A stretch of DNA of 64,000 nucleotides from Streptacidiphilus sp. P02-A3a (GTDB lineage: Bacteria > Actinomycetota > Actinomycetes > Streptomycetales > Streptomycetaceae), in NCBI RefSeq assembly GCF_014084105.1, contig NZ_CP048289.1, positions 3,295,922 to 3,359,921 of the forward strand, written 5' to 3'. Made by a program: the position numbers and the translations under genes. Shown here piece after piece: positions 23,816 through 33,848 of the stretch (position 1 is its first letter; every line of letters starts with the position of its first letter). A model generated the notes under the pieces. The model was not told where the DNA came from. It searched no databases and saw only the letters and a list, made by a program, of their open reading frames with translations.

Positions 23816-26665
23816 ATGAGACTCAGGCTGCTCCTGAGACGTTCGATGAGCGCGGTCACCGCCGGTCTGCTGGTCGGCGCCGGTCTGTCGGCCATCGCCG
23901 CGCAACCGGCGCTGGCCGACACGGTCACCGCCAACGAGGCGACGCGCATCGTCTCCCAGTACACGGGTGTCTGGACCACCCCGCCGACCCAGCTCGGCAA
24001 CGGCGAGACCACCGACGCCCCGTTGCTGGGCAACGGCAACGTCGGGGTCGCGGTCGGCGGCTCCATCAACGACCAGACGTTCTACCTCGGCAAGAACGAC
24101 TTCTTCTCCGCCGCCGGCCACGCCATCGAGCCGCTGGGCCGGATCGTGGTGGCGGCCCCGAGCATGGCCGGGGCCGGCTACCACGTGGTCCAGAACATCG
24201 CCCGGGCCCAGGTCTCGGGGACCTACACCCTGGGTGCCGTCACGCTGGCCACCACCAGCTGGGTCTCCGCCACCCAGAACACGTTCGTCACCCAGTTCAC
24301 GCTCACCGGCGGCAGCGCCCAGAACATCTCCATCAGTCTGCAGAACGGCGCCGGGGGCACCCCCACCGTCTCCACCACCGGCAACGACCTGGACGCGGAC
24401 GTGGCGGCCGACACCAGCGGCAGCGGCAACCCGGTGGCCCGGATAGCCGCCCGGACCATCGGCGACTCCCAGTCGGTCTCCGGCAACACGATCACGCTGA
24501 CCATGCAGCCGGGCACCAGCTCCACCCTGGTCGCCGCGATCGAGAGCGACAACGACTCCTCGACCTACCAGGCCACCGCCGACTCGATGGTCGGCAGCCT
24601 CGCCCAGTCCGACGTGAACACCCTGCTGGCCGCGCACGAGGCCTGGTGGACCAGCTACTGGTCACAGTCCTACGTCGAGATCCCGGACAAGTCGGTCGAG
24701 AAGAGCTGGTACGGATCGCTGTACCTGCTCGGCTGCGTCTCCCGCTCCGGCGACTACGCGCCCGGCCTGTGGGGCAACTGGATCCCCCAGGCGATGAACT
24801 GGAACGGCGACTACCACACCAACTACAACTACGAGGTGCCGTTCTACGCGGCGCTGTCGACCAACCACATCGCCCAGATGGCCCCGTACGCCCAGCCGGT
24901 GTTGCAGTACCTGTCCGCCGGTGAGGCGTTGGCCACCGCCGACGGCTACCAGGGCGTGCTCTACCCGGTCGGCATCTCGCCGAACGGCACCAGCGCGGAC
25001 ACCAACCTGCACAACCAGAAGTCGAACGCGGCCTACCTCGCCAGCGACATGGTCATGGAGTACGAGTACACCCACGACGCGACCTACGCGGCCACCGTGT
25101 ACCCGTACCTGAAGCAGGTCGGGCTGTTCTGGCAGAACTACCTGACCCTCGACTCGACCGGCACCTACGACATCGACAACGACGCGCCGCAGGAGGACGA
25201 CGCCTACCCGCAGACCAACAGCTCGGTCTCGCTGGCCCTGGTGCACCTGCTGTTCCAGGGGCTGACCGACATGAGCACCGCCCTGAACGAGGACGCGACC
25301 ACCCGCACCACCTGGCAGAACATCAACTCCCACCTGGCCGCGCAGCCCACCACCACCGTCAACGGCCAGACCGTGCTGAGCGAGACCTCCCAGGGCGCGG
25401 GCTTCGTCAACGACGGCAACGACGTCGACATCCAACCCGTCTACCCGGGCAGCCAGATCGGCCTGGACAGCTCGTCCGCGCTGCTCACCGACGCCCGGAA
25501 CACCATCGGCCAGCTCACCAACGCGTGGAACGGCGGCAACGCCCCGGGCACCTTCTACGCGGCGGCCGCCCGGGTCGGCTACAACCCGTCCACGATCCTG
25601 TCCAACCTGGACGACGAGGCCACCAACGAGAGCTACGACAACATGGCCGTGCACCACAGCGGTGGCGGCATCGAGAACATCAACGTGGTGACCTCCGGCC
25701 TGGACGAGATGCTGCTGCAATCGTTCCAGAACGACGTCAAGGTCTTCGCCGACTGGCCCGCCGGTACCAACGCCCGGTTCGGCGACCTGCTCGCCTACGG
25801 CGACTTCCTGGTCTCCAGCAGCATGGTCGGCAACTCCGTCCAGTACCTCCAGGCCAACAGCCAGGCCGGTGGCAACTTCGTCCTCAGCAACCCGTGGCCG
25901 GGCCAGAACGTCGAGGTCTACCGCAACGGCACCGACACCGGCACCGTGTCCGGCAGCCGGATCACCATCGCCACCAGCGTGGGCGACACCCTGGAGCTGG
26001 CCCCCGCCGGCACCCCGCTGGCGACGATCACCACCGAGCTCGGCCAGACCCTGGCCGCCGACACCACCACCAGCACCAGCTTCAGCACCGGCTTCGAGTC
26101 GGGTCAGACCGCCCCGACCTGGACCGACACCGTCGACACCAGCGGCGGCGGCGACAACAACGTCACCGCGCTCTGCTGCGGCGTGGCCGGGCCCGAGGCG
26201 GGCGTGCGCACCGGTGAGACCGCCCACACCGGCAACAGCTCGCTGATGTACTCCGGCTCCGCCGACGGCAGCGACCCGCACGCCTACCTGAAGGTCTTCG
26301 ATCTCAGCGGCAGCCCGCTGGCGATCGGCAGCGGCAAGACCCTGGGCTACTGGATCTATCCGCAGAGCAACGCCACCTCGCCGTACGTCCCCGCCGGATC
26401 GGACGACAGCAGCTGCGTCGCCGTAGACCTGGTCTTCAGCGACGGCAGCACACTGCGGGACTCCGGAGCCGTCGACGAGAACGGCAACGGGATCCACCCC
26501 GCGGACCAGTGCGGCCATCTCACCCTGGACGCGTGGAACCACGTCACCGTCAACCTGGGCACCGACAACGCCAACAAGGAGGTCGACCGGATCCTGGTCG
26601 GCTACGACCAGCCCAGCGGCACCGGCGGGTACCGGGGCTACATCGACGACCTCTCGATCAGCTGA
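23816..26665 (+). CDS. secreted GH95-like six-hairpin glycosidase with C-terminal beta module
   Basis: 949 residues. An export signal covers residues 1-35 (MRLRLLLRRSMSAV ... QPALA). The catalytic part has GH95-type features: LLGNGNVGVAVGGSINDQTFYLGKND (N-terminal beta domain), KSWYGSLYLLGC, LWGNWIPQAMNWNGDYHTNYNYEVPF (barrel entrance) and APQEDDAYPQTNSSVSLALV. GH95 enzymes are 1,2-alpha-L-fucosidases or galactosidases; the specificity here is not certain and the match is distant. Residues ~755-949 form a beta-sandwich carbohydrate-binding-like domain (FSTGFESGQTAPTW ... GYRGYIDDLSIS). ATG 23816 is preceded by GAAGAAAGG. It acts outside the cell to release sugars for the importers. Confidence 0.75.
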   Translation: MRLRLLLRRSMSAVTAGLLVGAGLSAIAAQPALADTVTANEATRIVSQYTGVWTTPPTQLGNGETTDAPLLGNGNVGVAVGGSINDQTFYLGKNDFFSAAGHAIEPLGRIVVAAPSMAGAGYHVVQNIARAQVSGTYTLGAVTLATTSWVSATQNTFVTQFTLTGGSAQNISISLQNGAGGTPTVSTTGNDLDADVAADTSGSGNPVARIAARTIGDSQSVSGNTITLTMQPGTSSTLVAAIESDNDSSTYQATADSMVGSLAQSDVNTLLAAHEAWWTSYWSQSYVEIPDKSVEKSWYGSLYLLGCVSRSGDYAPGLWGNWIPQAMNWNGDYHTNYNYEVPFYAALSTNHIAQMAPYAQPVLQYLSAGEALATADGYQGVLYPVGISPNGTSADTNLHNQKSNAAYLASDMVMEYEYTHDATYAATVYPYLKQVGLFWQNYLTLDSTGTYDIDNDAPQEDDAYPQTNSSVSLALVHLLFQGLTDMSTALNEDATTRTTWQNINSHLAAQPTTTVNGQTVLSETSQGAGFVNDGNDVDIQPVYPGSQIGLDSSSALLTDARNTIGQLTNAWNGGNAPGTFYAAAARVGYNPSTILSNLDDEATNESYDNMAVHHSGGGIENINVVTSGLDEMLLQSFQNDVKVFADWPAGTNARFGDLLAYGDFLVSSSMVGNSVQYLQANSQAGGNFVLSNPWPGQNVEVYRNGTDTGTVSGSRITIATSVGDTLELAPAGTPLATITTELGQTLAADTTTSTSFSTGFESGQTAPTWTDTVDTSGGGDNNVTALCCGVAGPEAGVRTGETAHTGNSSLMYSGSADGSDPHAYLKVFDLSGSPLAIGSGKTLGYWIYPQSNATSPYVPAGSDDSSCVAVDLVFSDGSTLRDSGAVDENGNGIHPADQCGHLTLDAWNHVTVNLGTDNANKEVDRILVGYDQPSGTGGYRGYIDDLSIS

Positions 26666-26735
26666 GCCGAGCCAGGCCGAACTGAGCCGAGCCGAGCTGA
26701 GCCGAGCCGAGCTGAGCTGAGCCGAACTGAGCTCA
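26662..26735. repeat. degenerate GCCGAGCTGA tandem array
   Basis: About seven imperfect 10-base units (GCCGAGCTGA, GCCGAACTGA) beginning in the stop codon of the GH95-like gene. A short hairpin (CCGCC-GCGGCGG) follows at 26741-26758 and may terminate transcription. Confidence 0.8.
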
Positions 26736-26792
26736 ACCGGCCCGCCGAAGAGCGGCGGAGCGGGTGCGACGGGCCGCGACCCGGCCGCATCC

Positions 26793-26836
26793 GCCCCGGC
26801 GCGCCCCCCGCCGTGCCCCGGCGCGCCCCCCGCCGT
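26793..26836. repeat. 22-bp direct repeat, two copies
   Basis: Two adjacent copies of a C-rich 22-base unit beginning GCCCCGGCGCGCC, followed by a partial third, ending about 50 bases before the CocE-type start. With the preceding array this fills most of the 220-base gap. No promoter motif is evident. Confidence 0.75.
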
Positions 26837-26885
26837 GCGCCGTCCGCCCCCCGCCGTCCCCCGGGGCACCCCGAAAGGAGCAGCC

Positions 26886-28543
26886 GTGGCCCACCAGGTA
26901 CCCGTCGAGACCGACGTCGAGGCGGTGATGCGCGACGGCACCGTGCTGCGCGCCGACGTGCGTCGGCCGTCGTCGCCCGGTCCCTGGCCGGTGCTGCTGG
27001 TGCGGTCCCCCTACGGCAAGCGGGACCCGGAGGTGCTGGCCCTGCTCGACCCGGAGGCGGCCGTGGCCCGCGGCTACCTGGTCGTCATCCAGGACGTCCG
27101 CGGTCGGCACCGGTCCGACGGCTGCTGGCAGCCGCTGGTCCACGAGCGGCAGGACGGCCACGACACCGTCCGCTGGGCCGCCCGGCTGCGCGGCTGCGAC
27201 GGGCGGGTGGCCATGTACGGCCCCAGCTACCTCGGCCACACCCAGTGGGCGGCGCTGGACTCGGCCCCGCCCGAACTGGTCGCCGCCGTACCCGGTTTCA
27301 CCTGGTCGGACCCGTACGACGGCCTGGTCGCCCGGGGTGGCGCGGGCGAACTCGGCCTGGTCGCCCAGTGGTCGCTCACCCTGGGCGGCGACGTGCTGCG
27401 CCGCCGCCACCGCCACCGGCCCGACCGACTGCGGTGCGCCCTGCGGCAGTTGGCCGAGACGTACGACACCCTGCGGACGCACGGCTACTGGGAGCTCCCC
27501 AGCGACGACCTTCCCGGGCTGCGCGCCCTCGGGCTGCCGGTGCCCGGACGGCCCGGCGCCGCCCCGCTGCCCCGGGTCGCCGCGGAACCGGCCGGGGTGA
27601 CCGTACCGACGCTCACCGTCGCCGGCTGGTACGACGCCTTCCTCCAGGGAAGCCTGGACAACCACACCGCCACCCGCGCCGCCGGGCACCCGGCGGAGCT
27701 CATCGTCGGCCCCTGGTCCCACGGCGAGCGGGGCCGACGCGTCGGCGGCACCGACTTCGGCCCCACGGCCGGAGCGGACGCGGTCGCCGGAGGCGGTTCC
27801 CTGCTCTCCCGCGAACTCGACTGGCTGGACGCCCGGCTCGCGCCGGAGCCGACGCCGCGTCCCCACCCGCCGGTGCTGGTCTTCGTCATGGGCGTGAACC
27901 GCTGGCGCCGCCTCGACCGCTGGCCGCCGCCCGCGACCGACCGCCGCTGGTACCTGCGCGCCGGAGGCGGCCTGTCGCCGAGGCCCCCGGAGACCGACGA
28001 GCCGCCCGACGGCTTCCGCCACGACCCGGCCGACCCGGTGCCCACCCACGGGGGGCGCTGCTGCTGACCCCGGACTTCCCCGCCGGACCGGTCGACCAGA
28101 GCGCCGTCGAGAGCCGGTCCGACGTACTCGTGTACACCAGCGAGCCGCTGACCGATCCGATCGAGGTGATCGGACGGGTACGCGCCGGACTCGTGGCCGC
28201 CTCGACCGCGCCCGGGACCGACTGGGTCGTCCGGCTGTGCGACGTGGACCCGGCGGGCGTCTCCCGCAACCTCACCGACGGCGTGCTGCGGGTCCGCCGG
28301 ACCGGCGCCGGTCCCACGGCGCACGGGATCGACCTGTGGTCCACCGCCCACGTGTTCCTCCCGGGCCACCGGGTCCGGGTCCAGGTCACCTCCAGCAACT
28401 TCCCACGCTGGGACCGGAATCCGGGCGCCTTCGGGGACCGCGCCGACCTGCCCGCCGCGACCGCGTGGCAGACCGTGCACCACGACCCGGTCCGGAGCTC
28501 GTGGATCTCGCTGCCGGTGACCCGGACCCCACCCGCGGTCTGA
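26886..28543 (+). pseudogene. CocE/NonD-family hydrolase, frameshifted in a G-run
   Basis: GTG 26886 follows AAAGGAG. The first frame encodes an alpha/beta hydrolase of the CocE/NonD type: VMRDGTVLRADVRRP, VRSPYGKRD, VVIQDVRGRHRSDG, MYGPSYLGHTQWAA with the nucleophile Ser in GPSYLG, then AGWYDAFLQGSL and GPWSHGERG carrying the other triad members. The frame ends at HGGRCC. The C-terminal jelly-roll domain (ALLLTPDFPAGPVDQ ... VRVQVTSSNFPRWDRNPG) continues in another frame to 28543. One extra G in the run of six at 28050-28055 would restore a single 552-residue enzyme. So this is either a sequencing error, a real frameshift, or a slippage site. Confidence 0.85.
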
Positions 28544-28551
28544 GGCCCGGC

Positions 28552-28590
28552 CGACCCACCCGACACCACCCGACACCACCCGACACCCAC
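28552..28590. repeat. 10-bp CGACACCACC tandem repeat
   Basis: Three to four copies of CGACACCACC directly upstream of the mannose-6-phosphate isomerase ribosome site. They occupy nearly the whole gap between the hydrolase and the isomerase genes. Confidence 0.8.
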
Positions 28591-28610
28591 TCAGAAGGGC
28601 GGCACCCCAG

Positions 28611-30359
28611 ATGCCATCCGTTCGCGGCTACGAAGCCGAACCCTGCCACGCCGTCGCCACAGCGGTCGGATCCGGCTACCGGGAGGCGGTCGCCCGGCTC
28701 GCTCCGGGGCGGGTGCTCGCCGTCGACGGACCCGCGGCGGTCGACTGGACCGAGGTCGTCCGCGGGATCCGCGAGGCCCTGACCGACCGTGAACTGGCGT
28801 TGAGGCAGATCGACATGAGCGAGTACCTCGCCGCCTGGCCGGACATCCTCGCCCTCACCGCGTCCTCGGTGCTGGTGGACGACCCGGACTTCGCCCCGCT
28901 GGCACAGACCGGACTGGCGGCCTTCCTCACCGGCCTGCCCGAGATCGGGGCCGAAGCCGGGGCCGAAGCCGGGGCCGGGGCCGCAGCCGGTCCTGTGGCG
29001 GCCGACACCGTCACGGTGGTCTTCGGGCCAGGGGCGGCCCTGGCCGCCCATGACACGCTGTGGTACGCCGACCTGCCCAAGCGGTACGCCGAAGCCGGGA
29101 TCTCCGCCGGTACCGGCCGCAACCTCGGACAGCCGACCGGTACCGGGCCCGGGACCACCCGCCGCCTGTTCTACATCGACTGGCCGGTGCTGGACCGGCA
29201 CCGCGACGCCGTCATCGCCGACGTCGACCTCTGGCTGGACACCCAGGAGCCGCAGGCCCCGACCTGGCTCGACGGGCCCGCGCTGCGCCAGGCCCTGGCC
29301 GAGCTGGCCGCCCGGCCGTTCCGCACCCGCCCGACGTTCAACACGACCTCCTGGGGCGGGCACTGGGCCCAGCAGCAGCTCGGCTTCAACCGCGCGGCGG
29401 CCAACACCGCCCTGGGCTACGAGCTCATCGCACCCGAGAGCGGCATCCTGCTCGGAGCCCCGGACGGCGCCCGGGTCGAGGTACCGCTCCAGGTGCTGGT
29501 CGCCACCCACCCCGAGGAGGTGCTCGGCGAGGAGGTGCACTCGACCTTCGGCACCTCGTTCCCGGTCAGGTTCGACTACCTGGACACGGTCGGGGGCGGC
29601 AACCTGTCCGTCCACTGCCACCCCCGGTCGGACTACATGCGGCAGGTCTTCGGTTGGCCGTACACCCAGCACGAGACCTACTACATGATGGTCGGCGGGG
29701 CCGACCGCCGGGTCTTCCTGGGGCTGCGCCAGGACGCCGACATCGACGCGTTCCGGGAGCAGGCCGACCGGGCGGTGCACGAGGGCGTCCCGTTCGACGT
29801 CGAGCGCTACGTCCAGACCTTCCCCGCCGAACCGCACCAGCTCTTCCTGATCCCGGCCGGTACGCCGCACGGCAGCGGCGAGGGCAACGTGGTCCTGGAG
29901 ATCAGCGCGACCCCGTACCTGTACAGCCTGCGGTTCTACGACTGGCTGCGCGAGGACCGCGACGGCAGGCAGCGCCCGGTGCACGTGGGGCACGCGTTCG
30001 AGAACCTGGATCCCGCCCGATCCGGCGAGGCGGTGGCACGCGACCTGGTCCAGCGGCCGAGGACGCTGCGCTCCGGCGACGGCTGGCGCGAGGACCTCAT
30101 CGGTCGGCTCCCGGAGATGTTCTTCGAGGTCCGGCGCCTGGAACTGGACGTGGCCGGGACCCTGGAGGACGCCACCGACCACCGCTTCCACGTCCTCAAC
30201 GTGGTGGCGGGCGAGGGCATCGCGGTGGAGACCAGCGGCGGGCACCGGTACACCCTGGCCTACGCCGAGACGCTGACTGTTCCGGCGGCGGTCGGCGGCT
30301 ACCGGGTCCGCGCGCTGGGGACCGCCCCGGTCCGCTACCTCAAGGCCCTCGTCCGGTGA
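28611..30359 (+). CDS. class I mannose-6-phosphate isomerase with kinase-like N-terminal domain
   Basis: 582 residues. From about residue 235 it matches class I phosphomannose isomerases: FNTTSWGGHWAQQQLG, a cupin core NLSVHCHPRSDYMRQVFG with metal-binding His residues, TQHETYYMMVGG and LFLIPAGTPHGSGEG. It converts mannose-6-phosphate to fructose-6-phosphate. The first ~230 residues look like a uridine-kinase-type fold (RVLAVDGPAAVDWTEV, RRLFYIDWPVLDRH) but the P-loop GxxxxGK[ST] is absent. Three short GAEA repeats lie near residues 113-126. ATG 28611 is preceded by AGAAGGG. The stop overlaps the ROK kinase start as GTGA, so phosphorylation and isomerisation of mannose are coupled in one operon. 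Confidence 0.87.
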   Translation: MPSVRGYEAEPCHAVATAVGSGYREAVARLAPGRVLAVDGPAAVDWTEVVRGIREALTDRELALRQIDMSEYLAAWPDILALTASSVLVDDPDFAPLAQTGLAAFLTGLPEIGAEAGAEAGAGAAAGPVAADTVTVVFGPGAALAAHDTLWYADLPKRYAEAGISAGTGRNLGQPTGTGPGTTRRLFYIDWPVLDRHRDAVIADVDLWLDTQEPQAPTWLDGPALRQALAELAARPFRTRPTFNTTSWGGHWAQQQLGFNRAAANTALGYELIAPESGILLGAPDGARVEVPLQVLVATHPEEVLGEEVHSTFGTSFPVRFDYLDTVGGGNLSVHCHPRSDYMRQVFGWPYTQHETYYMMVGGADRRVFLGLRQDADIDAFREQADRAVHEGVPFDVERYVQTFPAEPHQLFLIPAGTPHGSGEGNVVLEISATPYLYSLRFYDWLREDRDGRQRPVHVGHAFENLDPARSGEAVARDLVQRPRTLRSGDGWREDLIGRLPEMFFEVRRLELDVAGTLEDATDHRFHVLNVVAGEGIAVETSGGHRYTLAYAETLTVPAAVGGYRVRALGTAPVRYLKALVR

Positions 30360-31285
30360 CCCCGGGGGAGCGGACCGCGATATCGGTCATGGACATCGGC
30401 GGCACCCACGTGACCGCCGCGCGCGCCGAGGTCGGCGCGGGTGGCGTGGTCCTCGGTCGGCCGTTCCGCGAGCCGCTGGACTCCGGCGGAGGCACGGAGG
30501 AGATCCTCGGGGCGCTGGTCCGCTGCGCGGAACTCCTGCCCGCCGACAGCGGAGGCCGCTGGTGCGTCGCCCTGCCCGGCCCGTTCGACTACGACCGGGG
30601 CGTCGGCCGGTTCCACGGGGTGGGCAAGTTCGACGCGCTGCGCGGCTTCGACCTGCGCACCGCGCTGCTGGACCGGCTGCCCGGGGCGCGCAGCGTGCGG
30701 TTCTGCAACGACGCGGACGCCTTCCTGCTGGGTGAGTGGCGGGCCGGATCCGCCCGCGGACACCGCTCGGTCGCCGGTGTCACGCTGGGGACCGGCGTCG
30801 GCTCCGGTTTCCTGCGGGACGGGCGGCTGCTGCGGCAGGGCGACGGCATTCCGCCGGAGGGCCGCGTCGACCTGCTGCGGTACGCGGGCAGGCCGCTTGA
30901 GGAGACCGTCTCGCGGCACGCGCTGCGGCGAGCGTACGCACGGGCCGCGGGGCTGTCGGCGGCGCCCGACGTCCGCGAGATCGCCGAGCGCGCCCGGCAG
31001 GGCGACGCCACCGCGCTCGGCGTCCTCACCCGGACGTTCCACGCGCTGGGAACGGCGCTCGGCCCCTGCCTGGCGGCGTTCGCGCCCTCGGTGCTGGTGA
31101 TCGGCGGCTCGATCGCCGGGGCCTGGGATCTGCTGGCCGACCCGATCCGGTCGGGTGTCGCCGAGGCCGGACCCGGTACCGGCGGCACCGCGATCGTGCC
31201 CGCGCTGCTCCCGGCCCGGGCCCCGCTGCTGGGCGCGGCCTACCTGGGGTCCAGCCAAGGTAAAGCCAAAGGGGCCATGGCGTGA
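30356..31285 (+). CDS. ROK-family sugar kinase (probable mannokinase/glucokinase)
   Basis: 309 residues, without the DNA-binding winged helix of ROK repressors, so it is an enzyme. The phosphate-binding motif is SVMDIGGTHVTAAR near the N-terminus. CVALPGPFDYDRGVGRF, FCNDADAFLLGEW with the catalytic Asp, and GVTLGTGVGSGFLRDG follow. The usual zinc-binding Cys cluster of many ROK kinases is not obvious. GTG 30356 overlaps the isomerase stop (GTGA). Together the two genes take free mannose to fructose-6-phosphate. The sugar specificity is inferred from this pairing. It is the last intact gene of the carbohydrate island. Confidence 0.87.
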   Translation: MTPGERTAISVMDIGGTHVTAARAEVGAGGVVLGRPFREPLDSGGGTEEILGALVRCAELLPADSGGRWCVALPGPFDYDRGVGRFHGVGKFDALRGFDLRTALLDRLPGARSVRFCNDADAFLLGEWRAGSARGHRSVAGVTLGTGVGSGFLRDGRLLRQGDGIPPEGRVDLLRYAGRPLEETVSRHALRRAYARAAGLSAAPDVREIAERARQGDATALGVLTRTFHALGTALGPCLAAFAPSVLVIGGSIAGAWDLLADPIRSGVAEAGPGTGGTAIVPALLPARAPLLGAAYLGSSQGKAKGAMA

Positions 31286-31464
31286 TCTTGAAGCCCATGG
31301 CGGCAGTTCCGGGGCTCGCAGCCAGACCCGCTATCACCTGGTGATCTGTTTTGTCATGAGTATGGCGATTCGCTCCCACGTGCGAGGTCAAGCCGCAACG
31401 ATGCCCGCGCGTGGGGCGTGTTGCGCCCGCGTCCACTGTTGGCACCGGGTCGTATGAGGCATGA

Positions 31465-33020
31465 TTGACGTCGATCGAGCGGACCGACTCCAATGAGCAC
31501 CAGCTCGCTCTGCTGCTGATGTTGAAGCCGTTCTACGCCTCGGAGAAGACCGCGAAGAACCACCGGACGCTGGTGCGTCAGCGGGCCGGGGTGCGCTACG
31601 ACGGCAAGCGGGCCCGTGAGCTGGCGCGCGAGACGATCCGGGCCGAGGCTGCGTCGAAGAACAACCCGGCGGACCTGATCAACGTGGCGCTGGAGAAGCT
31701 GGTGGAGGGAGGTCTTGAGCTGCCGGCGTTCTCCACCCTGGACCACATGGCCTCCACCGTGCGCGCCGAGGTGAACACCGGGATCTGCAGCGGCATCTGG
31801 GAGTGCGTGGGCGAGGACCGGCGCGCGGGTCTGCTGCGGCTGTTGGACCTCGACGTCCTGGTGCCCGGGGCGAAGTCGCCGTTCAATCGGCTCAAGCAGC
31901 ACGCCCAGCGGGCGACCTGGTCGCACTTCAAGGACCAGATGAACCAGCTGGCGTGGGTCGATGAGCTCGGCGACACCGCGCTGTGGCTGGACGGGGTGGC
32001 CTCGGGGAAGGTCACCGACTTCGCCGGGGAGGCTGCGGCGGCCGATGCCGGGGTGCTGCGGGACTACGCCGTGGTCAAGCGGGTGGCGGTGATGGCCTGC
32101 CTGGCGCACAAGGCCAGGATGCGGGCGCGCGACGACCTGGCGACACATGTTCTGCAAGCGCACGGCCATCAAGGTCAAGAAGTCCCGGGACGAGCTGGAG
32201 GAGATCCGCAAGCACCAGCAGGCCATCGTGGAGGCGCTGGTGGCGAACTACCGCACCCTGCTGCTGCAGGTCGACGCGGGCGGTCCCGCCCAGGAGGCCC
32301 AGGCCAGGGCAGCCGACCTCACCCGGGACGCACTGAAGGCCCTGGACGGCCGCTGCTGTACGGGCACCTTCAGCGGGACCGGGCGGTGATGTTCGAGCTC
32401 ACCGACAAGCTGGAGCTCACCGCCACCAGCGAGGACTCCCGGGTGCTGGACGCCCTGGCCCACGCCAAGCGGCACCGGACCTCGCGGGACTACATCCCGG
32501 TCCTGGACGAGGCGGGCAAGCCGGTGGACACCTCGTTCGCCACCCAGAACTGGCAGAAGATCATCCGTGACCGGTCCCGGCCGGGTTCCTTCGTGCGCCG
32601 GCACTTCGAGGCGATGGTGTTCTGCAACCTCGCCGACGAGCTGCGGACCGGGGACGTCGCGGTGGTCGGATCGGAGGAGTACGCCGACTGGAGCGAGCAA
32701 CTGCTGCCCTGGGCGGAGGTGGAGGCGAAGCTGCCCGCCTACCTGGTCGAGGTCGGCCTGCGCGAGGAGGGCGATGAATCGCTGTTCGGCGCGGCCGAGT
32801 TCCGCGCCCAGCTGGAGACCATGCTCACCGGTGCGGCGGCAGCCGCGGACTCCGGGTACCCGGAGAACGAGGACCTGTTCATCGACCCGGCAACCGGGGT
32901 GCCGACGCTGAACCGGCGCAAGCGCGACGATCCGCGGGCCTCGGCCAAGAAGCTGGAGCAGGCGATCCGCTCGCGGATGCCCGAGCGCTCGCTGATGGGG
33001 ATCGTGGCGCGGACCGCCTA
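31465..33020 (+). pseudogene. Tn3-family transposase remnant
   Basis: TTG 31465 starts MTSIERT, the typical Tn3 transposase beginning, but residues normally following are missing and the text jumps to DSNEHQLALLLMLK, then to KNHRTLVRQRAGVRYDG. The N-terminal half is recognisable to SRMPERSLMGIVARTAY. The frame is broken near 32145 (continues one frame over as MFCKRTAIKVKKSRDELEEIRKHQQ) and returns near 32360 (AVMFELTDKLEL). It ends near 33020, exactly where the DDE catalytic domain should begin. No 38-bp Tn3 terminal repeat is visible on either side. The remaining 174 bases to the next gene hold nothing recognisable. Confidence 0.85.
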
Positions 33021-33194
33021 CTCAGGACGGTCTGGCGTCGGCCGAAGCCAACCCGGCCCGGTGAGACCCGGCACATGCCGCACAAAGCGGGGCGCCGGTG
33101 GTCGGGCCAACGTATGCGCCGGGCTTGGGAGCCGGCGGACGTGGTCCAGCGGCTGTCCGCGGCAGACGCTTGGAGCGCGGTGCATGTGCGCCGC

Positions 33195-33848
33195 TCAGTG
33201 GGACGGTGCTACCAGGCCGAATTCGTAGGCGATGATGACGAGGTGGACCCGGTCGCGGGCGCCGAGCTTGGCCAGCAGCCGTGTCAGGTACGTTTTGACG
33301 GTGGTCACGCTCAGGAACAGCTCGGCGGCGATCTCGGTGTTGGACATCCCGCGTCCGACGAGGGTCAGTACCTCGCGTTCTCGTTCGGTGATGCCCTCGA
33401 TTGCACGTCGCTCGGGTGGCGTGGGGCGGCTGGCGAACTCGGCGATCAGGCGGCGGGTGACGCTGGGGGCGATCAGCGCCTCGCCGGCGGCGACGATGCG
33501 GATCGCTGCGAGGATGTCGTCCAGAGCCATGTCCTTGACGAGGAAACCGCTCGCGCCGGCGCGCAGTGCGCCGTAGACGTAGTCGTCGTCGTCGAATGTG
33601 GTCAGCATGAGGACGCGGGCCGTGCTGGGTCCTGTGGTGATCAGGCGGGTGGCTTCGATGCCGTCCATGCCGGGCATGCGGATGTCCATCACCACGACGT
33701 CGGGCTGGAGTTCCTCGGCGAGTTTGACTGCCTCGGTGCCGGTTCCGGCTTCCGCGACGACGTCGAGGTCGGGTGCGTCGGTGATGACCATCTGCAGGGC
33801 GGCGCGCACCAGGGGCTGGTCGTCGGCCAGGATGATGCGCATCGTCAT
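33195..33848 (-). CDS. LuxR/NarL-family response regulator
   Basis: 217 residues. The receiver domain (1-~120) has the acidic pair in IILADDQPLVR, the phosphoacceptor Asp in PDVVVMDIRMPGMDG, the Thr in MLTTFDDDDYV and the Lys in FLVKDMAL. The C-terminal HTH is TEREREVLTLVGRGMSNTEIAAELFLSVTTVKTYLTRLLAKLGARDRVHLV. ATG 33848 shares one base with the stop of the kinase gene, so the pair is co-translated. It should control the divergent ABC exporter and probably itself. An alternative start is ATG 33842. Confidence 0.95.
   Translation of the reverse strand: MTMRIILADDQPLVRAALQMVITDAPDLDVVAEAGTGTEAVKLAEELQPDVVVMDIRMPGMDGIEATRLITTGPSTARVLMLTTFDDDDYVYGALRAGASGFLVKDMALDDILAAIRIVAAGEALIAPSVTRRLIAEFASRPTPPERRAIEGITEREREVLTLVGRGMSNTEIAAELFLSVTTVKTYLTRLLAKLGARDRVHLVIIAYEFGLVAPSH

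Noticed and set aside
28050-28055. Programmed ribosomal frameshift in the CocE gene
   Set aside because: A GC-context G6 run without a slippery heptamer or a clear downstream pseudoknot; sequencing error or mutation is simpler.
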